Part shown: positions 36,288-46,295 of the stretch, piece after piece | Position numbering within the stretch: the stretch's first letter is position 1 | Layout of the letters: each line of letters opens with the position of its first letter | NCBI GenBank assembly: GCA_020632875.1 | Contig: JACKET010000003.1 | Coordinates: 310,001 to 374,000, forward strand | Length of the DNA: 64,000 nt | Source: Alphaproteobacteria bacterium | Lineage (GTDB): Bacteria; Myxococcota_A; UBA796; GCA-2862545 | Direction of reading: 5' to 3' | Position numbers and translations under genes: made by a program | The notes under the pieces: generated by a model | What the model saw: only the letters and a program-made list of their open reading frames with translations | What the model was told of the DNA's origin: nothing | Database searches by the model: none

Positions 36288-37039
36288 TGCGGCCCCTCGA
36301 GGACCCGGTCGCGGCCCGTCGCCCGCGCGTAGGCGAGCACGAGCACGCGCTCGGGCGTCTCGGCCTCGACCCCGCTGGCCGTCGTGAGCGCGGGTGCCAG
36401 CAGCTCGGCGAGCTCGTTCGCCCGCTCGTCCGACATCCGGGCGCGGCGGCGGAGGAACTCCTCGATCACGCCGAGCTCGTCGCGCGTGAGGTCGACGCGG
36501 GCCGGCAGCCCCCGCCGCTCCTCGTCGGTGACGGGAGGCTCGATGGGCGCGCTGCCCAGCATGGTGCCGAGGGTCTCGTCGACCACGACGGTGCCGGCGA
36601 CCAGGTCGCCGATGCGCCGCAGGCGCTCGTCGAACAGCATGACGAGCACGCCGACCCCGTAGAGCACGGGCAGGAAGTCGGCGCCCTTGAGCAGGTTCCG
36701 CAGCACGAGCTGGGGGACGCGGGCCGGTGCGCCGCTGTCGGTCACGACCCGCAGCGAGAGCGCCAGCTTCCCGGGCGTCTGACCGGCCAGCACGGACTCG
36801 AAGAACGACCCGTAGAACCACTGCAGGAGGAAGATCGTGACGAGCAACGCGCCCGTCCCGAATCCCTCGAGCCCGACCGCGCCGAGGGCGCCGACGATCG
36901 ACGCCAGGGCGACCAGCACCATGGACTGGACGAACGCGTCGAGCGCCCAGGCCGCGAAGCGCCGCCCGGGCCCCGCGACGCGGTGCCGGAAGCGCACCCG
37001 CTCGGGGGTCGCGATGGAAGTGGTGGTATCGAGCAGCAC
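36284..37039 (-). CDS. RDD family membrane protein
   Basis: A 251-residue protein. Residues 20-150 match RDD: VAGPGRRFAAWALDAFVQSM (Arg and Asp of the name), GQTPGKLALSLRVVT and RRIGDLVAGTVVV, with three or four helices. A helical cytoplasmic tail of 100 residues is extra. It is the first gene of the operon and starts at GTG 37039, divergent from the giant repeat protein with a 111-bp gap that must carry both promoters. Confidence 0.9.
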   Translation of the reverse strand: MLLDTTTSIATPERVRFRHRVAGPGRRFAAWALDAFVQSMVLVALASIVGALGAVGLEGFGTGALLVTIFLLQWFYGSFFESVLAGQTPGKLALSLRVVTDSGAPARVPQLVLRNLLKGADFLPVLYGVGVLVMLFDERLRRIGDLVAGTVVVDETLGTMLGSAPIEPPVTDEERRGLPARVDLTRDELGVIEEFLRRRARMSDERANELAELLAPALTTASGVEAETPERVLVLAYARATGRDRVLEGPQ

Positions 37040-37150
37040 GGCGACCGACGCGTAACCGGACCCTCCCGGAAATTCCCTCCAGACGGGGCGGCGGATCCCC
37101 CTGGACCGGTGCTAGAGTGCAGCCGACCACGTTTCAGGACGGATTCCACC

Positions 37151-40100
37151 ATGCGCCGCCCCAACGCCCGCATCGCCATCCCCATCGGTGTCGCCTCCGT
37201 GGCGTCGCTCGCCGTCGCCTACGCCGCGACCGTGAGCCACGTCGTGACCGCCGACTTCGCCGACGCCCAAGATCCGAGCAGCACGAACGTCACCACGGCC
37301 GGCGCCGGGGTCGAGGTCGCCACGCTCACGAACCTCAACGGGCGGTGGTACCGCGGCTACTACGACGGCGGCACCACGTGGCAGCTCGAGCTCGAGAAAG
37401 ACGAGCCCGAAGACGCGTCCTGGGTGGGCGACGCCTGTCTCACCACCGCGGCGAACAGCTGGTCGAACTCCGAGTTCGCCACGGTCAACGGCACGATCTT
37501 CCGCACCGGCCTCGCCGACGACGACACGGGCAACCTCGAGCTCACGGTCGCCGACAACGAGGTCATCGACATGCCGGGCGCGAGCCTGCGCACGAGCACC
37601 ATCAAGATCCTCACGCACGGCGCCCGCGGCAGCGGGGCCGACGCGAACTACACGTTCATCATCGACCGCGCGACCGGCGCGAACCTCAACGTCGTCGTGC
37701 CCGTGGCCGGCGCCGACGTCACGGGCGCGGCCCGGAACGACGCCGGCACGTCCGACGGCGTGGCGTGGTCGACCCAGAACGCGTCGGGGTTCGTGGGCAA
37801 CGTCGGCGGCGACGCGAACTGCCTCGGCAACGGCGGCGACGTCATCACCCTCACGCTGCCGGCGAACACCGACGTCGTCGACATCACCGTGCAGTACCCG
37901 CTCGAGACCGATGGCGGCTCGCCCACCGAGTGGCTCGGCGGCCCCCTCGCCATGACCGTCAACACGACCGAGACCGAGGTCGAGACCGAGTACACCTGGC
38001 GCGGCACCTACATCACGTCCGACTCGGCCACGCCGTCGGGCGACACCGCCATCTCGGCCTCGCCGTTCGAGTCGAACGCCATCTGGTACCAGGTCGACTG
38101 GACCGACGACTTCACCGGGTCCGGCGCGTCCGACGTGTTCCTGTACGTGCGCTGCGGCAGCGACACGAACAACAACAACACGATCGAGAACTCCGAGTGG
38201 CGCGCCGACGACGGCTCCGCGGGCGGCACGTGGCAGGGCCCGATCGACGTCGCGACCGCTTCGCCCCCCATCGACATCGCCGACTGTACCGGCGACTTCT
38301 TCCAGTACCGGCTCGAGTTCTACCCCGAGTTCGACATCTCGCCGTTCATCGACGACTTCTTCATCGACTACCTGCCCGACGTCGACGGCGACGGCTACCC
38401 GGCCGAGGCCGGCCCCGGCTACCCGACCGTCGACTGCAACGACAACGACGCGAACCTCACCCCGGCCGACGCCGACGGCGACGGCTTCTCGACCTGCGCC
38501 AACGACTGCAACGACACCCCCGGCGCCGGCGCGTCGATCTTCCCGGGCGCGCTGCTCGCGAACGCCGACGTCGACGACGGCATCGACCGCGACTGCGACG
38601 GCTTCGACGAGTGCTTCCGCGACCAGGATGGCGACGGATACGGCTCGACCACGATCGTCCCCGACACCGACAACGACGGGCTCTGTCTGTCGGCGAACAA
38701 CCAGTCCACGGTCTTCAACGACTGCAACGACACCCCCGGCTCCGGCGCGAGCATCTTCCCGAACAAGCCGCTCGGCGCGCCCGACGTGGGCAACGGCGTC
38801 GACAACGACTGCAACGGCCGCGAAGAGTGCTGGCGCAACCTCGACGGCGACCTGTTCGGCACGAACAACATCATCGACGAGAGCAACGACGCCGGCCTCA
38901 CCTGTGAGCCGGCCGACGGCGAAGCCGTCACCCAGCCCCCGGTGAACGGCGTCTCGTTCGACTGCAACGACAGCCGGAACGACATCTTCCCGGGCGCCCC
39001 GATCAGCCAGGCCGACATCAACGACGGGCTCGACAGCAACTGCAGCTCGCTCTCCGGCGGCACCGACGAGTGCTGGCTCGACAACGACATGGATGGCCAG
39101 GGCGTGGCCACGTTCGTCGAGAACCCGTCCGGCGGGTGTACCGCGGGTGCCCAGGAATCCACGAACACCAACGACTGCAACGACAACAACCCGAACATCT
39201 ACCAGGGTGCGCCGATCGTCCAGGCCGACATCCAGAACGGCGTCGACGACGACTGCGACGGCAGCAACCGCGACGAGTGCTGGCTCGACAACGACGGCGA
39301 CAACCAGGGCAACAACTCCGGCATCGTCCGCCAGGACAGCGGCGACGGCGTCTGCAACGACGCACAGGAGTCCACGACCGCCCTCGACTGCAACGACAAC
39401 AACCCGAACGCCTACTTCGGCCGCATCATCGTGCTCGGCGACATCGAGAACGGCGTCGACAACGACTGCGACGGCGCGAACCTCGACGAGTGCTTCCGCA
39501 ACATCGACGGCGATGCCTTCGGCGTGAACACCATCGTCCAGGACGTGGGGAACAACGGCTGTCTCCCCGGCCAGCAGCAGGCCGACCAGAGCGGCGACTG
39601 CAACGACAACAACCCCTCGATCTACCCGAACGCTCCCCTCAACGGCACGCACATCAACGACGGCGTCGACCAGGACTGTGACGGCCGCGAGGAGTGCTAC
39701 CGCAACGACGACGGCGACGCCTGGGGCGTGAACCAGATCATCGACGACGACGGCGACGGCAACTGCATCCCCGGCGACAACGAGGCCGTCCAGATCCTCG
39801 ACTGCAACGACGCGAACCCGGCGATCAACCCCGATGCGACCGAGATCGTCGGCAACAACACCGACGAAGACTGCTCGGGCGACATCACCTGCTACGCCGA
39901 CGGCGACGGCGACGGGTACGGCGACGACACCCCCGGCGTCACGGTCATCGACGACGGCGACAACAACTGCAACGAGCCGGGCGCAGGCGAAGCGAACGAC
40001 CGCAACGACTGCGACGACGGCAACGGCAACGTGAACCCCGGCGAGAACGACACCTGCGCGGGCTTCGGCGGCGACGGCATCGACAACGACTGCTCGGGCA

Positions 40101-43100
40101 ACACCACCTTCGACGACGACGGCGACGGCCTGCAGTGGGCCACCGAGCAGGCGTTCGGCACCGACGACTGCGACAGCGACTCCGACAACGACGGGCTGTC
40201 CGACCAGCTCGAGTACAACTACGACTGCGACACGAACACCCCGGGCATCCAGCGACTCCCCGGCAACAACCCCGACGCCGACGGCGACGGCATCCCCGAC
40301 GGGATGGAGCTCGACGAAGACCGCGACGGCGACGGCCTCCGCAACCGGTGCGACCCCGACGACGACAACGACGGCGTCCTCACCGAGTTCGAGGACTGGA
40401 ACAACGACGGCAACTACACGAACGACAACTCCGACAGCGACGGCATCCCCGACTACCTCGACCCCGACGACGACAACGACGGGATCCCGACCATCATGGA
40501 AGATCTCGGTCCGGGGGATGCGCGCAGCACGAACACCGACGGCGACGCGCTGCCCGACTACCGCGACCCCGACGACGACAACGACACGATCCCCACGGCG
40601 TACGAGAACGCCCGTCCGAACGGCGACGGCGACGCCCTGCCGAACTACCGCGACCCCGACTCCGACAACGACGGGTTCACCGACCAGCACGAGTGGTCCA
40701 CCGGTCCCGACTCCGACTTCGACAACGACGGCACCGACGACTTCCTCGACCTCGACTCCGACAACGACACGGTGCCCGACGCGAGCGAGCTCCACGCCAA
40801 CACCGACGGCGACGCGCGCGAGAACCGCATCGACACCGACGACGACGGCGACTCCGTGCTCACGGCGAACGAAGACGTGGGCGGCGCCGCGGGCCCCCTC
40901 GACGACAACACCGACGGCGACGCGCTGCTGAACTACCTCGATCCCGACGACGACAACGACGGTCTGCCGACGATCCAGGAGAACTACAACGGCGGCGACC
41001 CGCGCAACGACAACACCGACGGCGACGCCCTGGCCGACTACCTCGACCCCGACGACGACAACGACGGCATCCTCACGATCAACGAAGATCTCGACGGCGA
41101 CGGGAACTACACCGAGCACAACGCCGACGGCGACGCCCTGCCCGACTACCGCGACGCCGACGACGACAACGACGGCATCCTCACGATCGACGAGAACCTC
41201 GACGGTGTCGGCGACGCGCGCAACGACAACACCGACGGCGACGCGCTGCCGAACTACCGCGACCCCGACGACGACAACGACACCATCCTCACGTCGTACG
41301 AGAACGCGCTGCCGAACGGCGATGCCGACCCGCTGCCGAACTACCTCGACACCGACTCCGACAACGACGGCTACAGCGATCAGCACGAGTGGACCGTCGG
41401 TCCGAACCGCAACTTCGACGGCGACGCGTTCGACGACTTCCTCGACACCGACTCCGACAACGACACCGTTCCGGACGTGAACGAGCTGATGGAAGACCGC
41501 GACAACGACGGTCGCGAGAACCGGATCGACGCCGACGACGACAACGACACCGTGCCGACGGCCAGCGAGAACCCGAACGGTACGGGCACGCCGACCGACG
41601 ACGACACCGACAACGACGGCACGCCGAACTACCTCGACACCGACGACGACGGCGACGGCATCCTCACGAGCTACGAGGGCACCGGGAACCCCGACAACGA
41701 CGGCCTCCCGAACTACCTCGACACCGACTCCGACGCCGACGGCTGGGACGACTCCTACGAGTGGGCGAACGCCTCCGCGGGCCGCGACTCCGACGGCGAC
41801 AACATCGACGACTTCCTCGACACCGACTCCGACAACGACACGGTCACCGACAACAACGAGCTCGGCACCGAGACCGCGCCGGGCAACACCGACGGAGACG
41901 CGCTCGAGAACCGCCTCGACAACGACGACGACGGCGACGGCATCCCGACGCGCAACGAGCACCCCGACAACGGGCAGGGCCCCGGCACCAACCGCCCCGT
42001 CGGCGCCGACTTCGACAGCGACGGCACGGCCAACTACCTCGACACCGACTCCGACAACGACGGTTGGACCGACAACCACGAGTGGACGGTGACGGTCACG
42101 GGCCGCGACTCCGACGGCGACGGGATGCGCGACTTCCTCGACCTCGACTCCGACAACGACGAGGTCCGCGACATCGACGAGCTCGACGAAGACCGCGACT
42201 CCGACAGCTTCGAGAACCGCATCGACTCCGACGACGACGGCGACCTCATCCCCACGGCCGACGAAGAGCCCGAGTCGAACAACGGCAACCCGCTCGACGA
42301 CGACTGGGACAACGACGGCACGCCCGACTTCCTCGACGCCGACGACGACAACGACACGGCGCTCACCCGCAACGAGGACTACGACGGCGACGGCGATCCC
42401 CGTACCGACGACTCCGACAACGACGGCACGCCGAACTACCTCGACACCGACGACGACAACGACGGCGTGCTCACGGCCGACGAAGACGTCGACGGCAGCG
42501 GCACGCCCGTCAACGACGACACCGACAACGACGGCATCCCGAACCCGATCGACACCGACGACGACAACGACACCATCCCGACGCTGCAGGAGATCACCGA
42601 CGGCCCCGGCCCGACGTTCCCCCGCAACCAGGATGGCGACGGCCTGCCGAACCACCTCGACACCGATTCCGACGGCGACGGCCGCAGCGATCAGCACGAG
42701 TGGCAGACGGTGTTCAACTACAACGGCACGCGCGACTACGACGGCGACGGGCTGAACGACTACCTCGACACCGACTCCGACAACGACACGGTGCTCGACA
42801 CCAACGAGCGTCCCAACAACAGCGACACCGACGGCGACGGTCACGAGAACCGCATCGACGAGGACGACGACGGCGACGGCGTTCCGACCGCCCAGGAGCA
42901 GGCCGGCACGACGGGCCAGCTCACGATCTTCCAGTGCGCGAACGGCGGCCCGCAGGGCTGTGTGAGCACGGCAGACGGCAACGCCCGCAACGACGACTGG
43001 GACGGCGACGGCACGGCGAACTTCCTCGATGCCGACGACGATGGCGACAACGTGCCCACGCGCGTCGAAGACATCGACGGCAACGGCGACCCGCGCGGCG

Positions 43101-45925
43101 ACGACAGCGAAGGCGACGGCATCTTCGACTTCCTCGACACCGACGACGACGGCGACTCCGTGCCCACGCGGAACGAGATCGCCTGCACCGGCGGCGCCCC
43201 GGCGAACGACCCCACGCAGTCCGACACCGACGGCGACTCGGCGGGCTGCAACGGCAGCCTCGACTGTGGCCCGAACTACCTCGACATCGACGACGACGAC
43301 GACACGATCCCCACGATCATCGAGTTCGCCGTCCCGAACGCCGACAACGACGGGTGCGACAACCACCTCGACCTCGACTCCGACGGCGACACGTGGTCGG
43401 ACGAGCACGAGTGGAATGTCACGTTCTCGATGTTCAACACGCACGACTTCGACGGTGACGGGCTCGACGACTACGTCGACCTCGACTCCGACGGCGACAA
43501 CGTGCCCGACAGCGCCGAGGGCAGCTCGACCGCGCCGCGCGAGACCGACGGCGACGGCATCGAAGACCGCCTCGACACCGACGACGACGGCGACCTCGTG
43601 CCGACCCGCGACGAGGAGTACCTCTGCGCCGGCCCCGGCCTCGCCCCCGCCGGCTGCACGGGCACTGCGAACAGCAACCCACGCAACGACGACTGGGACG
43701 CCGACGGCATCGCGAACTACCTCGACGACGACGACGACGGCGACAACGTCCGCACGATCGACGAGGACTGGGATGCCAGCGCCGACCCCCGTGACAACGA
43801 CACCGACGGCGACGGCGCGCCCGACTTCCTCGACCGCGACGACGACAACGACTCCGTCCTCACGATCAACGAGGACTGGCTGTCGCCTGGCGAGCCGCTG
43901 AACACGAACACCGACGCGCCCGACCTCGGCCCCGACGGGCTGCCGGGCACCGGCGACGAGGATCCCCTCGACATGTTCGAGGCCTACGGCGACGACCTGC
44001 CCGACTACCGCGACGCCGACGACGACGGCGACACAGTGCTCACGATCGACGAAGACCGCGACCAGGACGGCGACCCGCTCACCGACAACTTCGACATGGC
44101 GCTCGGCCTGCCGCTCTGTGCGCCCGGCCAGCGGGTGCTGTGCTCCGACACGCGCCCCGACTTCCTCGATCCCGACGACGAGGGTGACGGCGCACCGACG
44201 TGGGCCGAGCTCGCCTTCTTCACGGACGAGCTGGCGACCGACAGCGACGGCGACGGCTTCGCCGACGGGCGCGAGTGGATCAACTTCCTCGATCCCACCG
44301 AGGTCCGTCCCGAGGATTGGGTCGACCTGGCGCTGCCCTGTGGCGACGTGAGCATCACCGACCCCGACGGGCTGCCCCGTTCCAGCGGCAAGCGCTGGGG
44401 CATCCCCTGGGATCGCGACTGCGACACGATCATCAACGCGCTCGACACCGACGACGACGGCGACGGCCTCGGCACCGGGTTCTACGGTGCGGGCGAGAGC
44501 AACGCCGACCTCGACTGTCTGCCCGGAACCGGCATCGTGGTGGGTGACGGCATCCCGAACTGGCTCGACATCGACTCCGACAACCAGGCGCAGACCGTCG
44601 CGGGTGGCACGCACCCGAACTGCCCGGCGGGCGGCCCCGACTGCATCCTGACGACCGACCTCGAAGAGACCGACTTCTTCGACAGCGACGGCGACACCTT
44701 CCCCGACGCGTACGACTGCGACAACACCGGCCCCGAGGGCGATCCCGACCTCGACGGCATCTCGAACCAGGTCGAGAACGCCCTGTGTCCGCCCGATCCC
44801 GACGGCCCCGGCCCGATGGTGCGCGCGGGCCTCGAGAACTGCTCGCCGGACTACCCGTTCTTCGAGAACCCCTGCGCGAACAACCCCGACAGCGACTGTG
44901 ACGGTGTGCTCGACTGCCTCGAGGCCGGTGTGCCCTGCCCGACCGCCGTGGCGAGCACGCCCATCCAGACGGTGCCGGCGAACCTGCCCGACACCGACGG
45001 CGACCTGCGCCCCGATCTCTACGATCCGGACGACGACGGCGACGGCATCGTGACCGAGCGCGAGCTCGACTTCACCTGCCCCGCGGGCTACCACGCCGGC
45101 CCGGCCGACATCCAGCCGGTCGACACCAGCGGTGACGGCACGCCGAACGAGTGGCAGTACTTCTGCATCGAAGACTGCCCGATGCCGCCGGCGCCCTGTC
45201 TGACCAACCTGGGCGTGCCGCTCGACCCGACTGCCCAGAACACCGACGCCGTCGGTGGCTTCTCGGCACCGTTCCCGCTGCATCCGGACGACATCCCGGA
45301 CTACCTCGACATGAACGACGACGGCGACGACCGCGACACGCTGGTCGAAGGCGAGCTCGACGACGATGGCGACGGTCTGGTGAACTACCTCGACCCGAAC
45401 GACTACGACGGCGCCATCGCCGATGCCGACCTCGACGGCATCGACAACGGCACCGAGACCGACCTCGGCCTGTCGCCGTACAACGACGACAGCGACGGCG
45501 ACGGCATCCCCGACAACCTCGAGATCGGCGACCTGTCGAACCCGAACGACTTCGACGACGACGGGCTGATCGACGCTCTCGACCCCGACGACGACAACGA
45601 CGGGCTCGCGACGGCCGACGAGGGCTTCGCCGACATCGACGGCGACGGGCTGCCCAACCACCTCGACACCGACTCCGATGGCGACGGCCTGTCGGACGGC
45701 GAAGAGAACCCGGGTGGCGACGCGACGCTCGACGGCGACTGCGACGGCCTCCCGAACTACGCCGATGCCAACAACGACGACGGCCCCTGCGCCATCCCCG
45801 ACACCAACGACACGGGTGGCGAGGACAACAAGGGCTGCAAGTGCGCCACGGGCAACAGCCCGCTGGGTGGCTGGCTCGCCGGCGCCCTGGCGCTGGTCGC
45901 CCTGCGCCGGCGGCGCGCCGCCTGA
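37151..45925 (+). CDS. Giant Asp-rich calcium-binding-type surface protein with MYXO-CTERM-like tail
   Basis: A 2,924-residue protein. An N-terminal signal/anchor (residues about 7-25, IAIPIGVASVASLAVAYAA) is followed by a beta-rich domain to about 410. Eight MopE-type modules follow (GVDNDCDGxxxDECF pattern, about 413-990). Then come about 1,900 residues of thrombospondin-3-like DxDxDGxxD repeats (YLDTDSDNDT, NRIDTDDDGD). The end NKGCKCATGN, a hydrophobic helix and RRRRAA fits the MYXO-CTERM sorting signal, so it is likely cut by a myxosortase and shown at the surface. Hundreds of aspartates suggest binding of many calcium ions. It is one continuous frame. Confidence 0.9.
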   Translation: MRRPNARIAIPIGVASVASLAVAYAATVSHVVTADFADAQDPSSTNVTTAGAGVEVATLTNLNGRWYRGYYDGGTTWQLELEKDEPEDASWVGDACLTTAANSWSNSEFATVNGTIFRTGLADDDTGNLELTVADNEVIDMPGASLRTSTIKILTHGARGSGADANYTFIIDRATGANLNVVVPVAGADVTGAARNDAGTSDGVAWSTQNASGFVGNVGGDANCLGNGGDVITLTLPANTDVVDITVQYPLETDGGSPTEWLGGPLAMTVNTTETEVETEYTWRGTYITSDSATPSGDTAISASPFESNAIWYQVDWTDDFTGSGASDVFLYVRCGSDTNNNNTIENSEWRADDGSAGGTWQGPIDVATASPPIDIADCTGDFFQYRLEFYPEFDISPFIDDFFIDYLPDVDGDGYPAEAGPGYPTVDCNDNDANLTPADADGDGFSTCANDCNDTPGAGASIFPGALLANADVDDGIDRDCDGFDECFRDQDGDGYGSTTIVPDTDNDGLCLSANNQSTVFNDCNDTPGSGASIFPNKPLGAPDVGNGVDNDCNGREECWRNLDGDLFGTNNIIDESNDAGLTCEPADGEAVTQPPVNGVSFDCNDSRNDIFPGAPISQADINDGLDSNCSSLSGGTDECWLDNDMDGQGVATFVENPSGGCTAGAQESTNTNDCNDNNPNIYQGAPIVQADIQNGVDDDCDGSNRDECWLDNDGDNQGNNSGIVRQDSGDGVCNDAQESTTALDCNDNNPNAYFGRIIVLGDIENGVDNDCDGANLDECFRNIDGDAFGVNTIVQDVGNNGCLPGQQQADQSGDCNDNNPSIYPNAPLNGTHINDGVDQDCDGREECYRNDDGDAWGVNQIIDDDGDGNCIPGDNEAVQILDCNDANPAINPDATEIVGNNTDEDCSGDITCYADGDGDGYGDDTPGVTVIDDGDNNCNEPGAGEANDRNDCDDGNGNVNPGENDTCAGFGGDGIDNDCSGNTTFDDDGDGLQWATEQAFGTDDCDSDSDNDGLSDQLEYNYDCDTNTPGIQRLPGNNPDADGDGIPDGMELDEDRDGDGLRNRCDPDDDNDGVLTEFEDWNNDGNYTNDNSDSDGIPDYLDPDDDNDGIPTIMEDLGPGDARSTNTDGDALPDYRDPDDDNDTIPTAYENARPNGDGDALPNYRDPDSDNDGFTDQHEWSTGPDSDFDNDGTDDFLDLDSDNDTVPDASELHANTDGDARENRIDTDDDGDSVLTANEDVGGAAGPLDDNTDGDALLNYLDPDDDNDGLPTIQENYNGGDPRNDNTDGDALADYLDPDDDNDGILTINEDLDGDGNYTEHNADGDALPDYRDADDDNDGILTIDENLDGVGDARNDNTDGDALPNYRDPDDDNDTILTSYENALPNGDADPLPNYLDTDSDNDGYSDQHEWTVGPNRNFDGDAFDDFLDTDSDNDTVPDVNELMEDRDNDGRENRIDADDDNDTVPTASENPNGTGTPTDDDTDNDGTPNYLDTDDDGDGILTSYEGTGNPDNDGLPNYLDTDSDADGWDDSYEWANASAGRDSDGDNIDDFLDTDSDNDTVTDNNELGTETAPGNTDGDALENRLDNDDDGDGIPTRNEHPDNGQGPGTNRPVGADFDSDGTANYLDTDSDNDGWTDNHEWTVTVTGRDSDGDGMRDFLDLDSDNDEVRDIDELDEDRDSDSFENRIDSDDDGDLIPTADEEPESNNGNPLDDDWDNDGTPDFLDADDDNDTALTRNEDYDGDGDPRTDDSDNDGTPNYLDTDDDNDGVLTADEDVDGSGTPVNDDTDNDGIPNPIDTDDDNDTIPTLQEITDGPGPTFPRNQDGDGLPNHLDTDSDGDGRSDQHEWQTVFNYNGTRDYDGDGLNDYLDTDSDNDTVLDTNERPNNSDTDGDGHENRIDEDDDGDGVPTAQEQAGTTGQLTIFQCANGGPQGCVSTADGNARNDDWDGDGTANFLDADDDGDNVPTRVEDIDGNGDPRGDDSEGDGIFDFLDTDDDGDSVPTRNEIACTGGAPANDPTQSDTDGDSAGCNGSLDCGPNYLDIDDDDDTIPTIIEFAVPNADNDGCDNHLDLDSDGDTWSDEHEWNVTFSMFNTHDFDGDGLDDYVDLDSDGDNVPDSAEGSSTAPRETDGDGIEDRLDTDDDGDLVPTRDEEYLCAGPGLAPAGCTGTANSNPRNDDWDADGIANYLDDDDDGDNVRTIDEDWDASADPRDNDTDGDGAPDFLDRDDDNDSVLTINEDWLSPGEPLNTNTDAPDLGPDGLPGTGDEDPLDMFEAYGDDLPDYRDADDDGDTVLTIDEDRDQDGDPLTDNFDMALGLPLCAPGQRVLCSDTRPDFLDPDDEGDGAPTWAELAFFTDELATDSDGDGFADGREWINFLDPTEVRPEDWVDLALPCGDVSITDPDGLPRSSGKRWGIPWDRDCDTIINALDTDDDGDGLGTGFYGAGESNADLDCLPGTGIVVGDGIPNWLDIDSDNQAQTVAGGTHPNCPAGGPDCILTTDLEETDFFDSDGDTFPDAYDCDNTGPEGDPDLDGISNQVENALCPPDPDGPGPMVRAGLENCSPDYPFFENPCANNPDSDCDGVLDCLEAGVPCPTAVASTPIQTVPANLPDTDGDLRPDLYDPDDDGDGIVTERELDFTCPAGYHAGPADIQPVDTSGDGTPNEWQYFCIEDCPMPPAPCLTNLGVPLDPTAQNTDAVGGFSAPFPLHPDDIPDYLDMNDDGDDRDTLVEGELDDDGDGLVNYLDPNDYDGAIADADLDGIDNGTETDLGLSPYNDDSDGDGIPDNLEIGDLSNPNDFDDDGLIDALDPDDDNDGLATADEGFADIDGDGLPNHLDTDSDGDGLSDGEENPGGDATLDGDCDGLPNYADANNDDGPCAIPDTNDTGGEDNKGCKCATGNSPLGGWLAGALALVALRRRRAA
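38390..40115 (+). repeat. Eight MopE-like metal-binding modules
   Basis: Within the giant gene, eight units of about 65-80 codons share DCNDxxPxIFPGA, then (N/D)GVDNDCDG, then DECF/W with a DGD(A/G)xG strand. Variants are DGIDRDCDG, NGVDNDCNG, DGLDSNCSS, NGVDDDCDG, NGVDNDCDG, DGVDQDCDG, NTDEDCSGD and GIDNDCSGN. Paired Cys suggest disulfides around a metal site. Confidence 0.8.
40120..45800 (+). repeat. Thrombospondin-3-like repeats with higher-order units
   Basis: Short DxDxDGxxD units are grouped in larger blocks that recur about six times. Each block has a Trp-marked unit (TDQHEW, SDQHEW, DSYEW, TDNHEW, SDQHEW, SDEHEW near 40685, 41382, 41752, 42075, 42690 and 43404), then DDFLDLDSDNDTVPD and ENRIDTDDDGD. 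Spacing between the Trp units runs from about 320 to 715 bp, so units have been lost or gained in multiples. Confidence 0.8.
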
Positions 45926-45932
45926 TCGGGTG

Positions 45933-45949
45933 CCCCCGCATCGCGGGGG
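45933..45949 (+). terminator. Short hairpin after the giant gene
   Basis: CCCCCGC-ATC-GCGGGGG, seven bases after the stop codon, without a T-run. It may act as a transcript-end stabiliser ahead of the stronger terminator at 45965. Confidence 0.5.
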
Positions 45950-45964
45950 ACGCCGGGTTCTTCC

Positions 45965-46000
45965 AAGCGCCGCGGGGCCTCGTCCCGCGGCGCTTTGTCT
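45965..46000 (+). terminator. Intrinsic terminator of the giant gene
   Basis: Stem AAGCGCCGCGGG (45965-45976), loop of seven, stem CCCGCGGCGCTT (45984-45995), then TGTCTT. The twelve-pair stem lies 40 bp after the stop. Confidence 0.85.
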
Positions 46001-46063
46001 TGGTGTGTCATGACCTCTTCTCGCGGCGCGAACGGCGATTAGGTTCGACGGCAGGAGGATTCC

Positions 46064-46279
46064 ATGGCTGGAATCAAGGTCGGTGCTCACCCCATGGTCG
46101 TCGCGGTCGCGATGGGTCTGCTGGGTCCGGGCGCGCTGTTCGACGAGTCCGACGAGCTCGAGAACGACCGCACCTCCTCCAGTGCGCGCGAGAACGACGA
46201 GCAGATCCCCGAGCCCCCCAGCGCCGAAGAGTTCGCGCGGGTCGAGGATCTCTGGCACACGGTGCGCTGCTCGGTCTGA
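46064..46279 (+). CDS. Small acidic protein with hydrophobic N-terminus
   Basis: A 71-residue protein. Residues 5-27 (KVGAHPMVVAVAMGLLGPG) are hydrophobic and could be an anchor or signal; the rest is acidic (DESDELENDRTSSSAREND) and ends in an aromatic helix with a single Cys (DLWHTVRCSV). ATG 46064 has an excellent AGGAGGA four bases upstream and lies between a terminator and the converging imuB gene. No family was recognised. Confidence 0.72.
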   Translation: MAGIKVGAHPMVVAVAMGLLGPGALFDESDELENDRTSSSARENDEQIPEPPSAEEFARVEDLWHTVRCSV

Positions 46280-46295
46280 TCGTGTGGGGCGCGGC

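Noticed and set aside
37112..46258. A 3,048-codon open frame on the minus strand opposite the giant gene
   Set aside because: It mirrors the GAC/GAY-rich codons of the repeat gene (Val/Ala-rich product with no folds) and has no ribosome site; it is a by-product of base composition.
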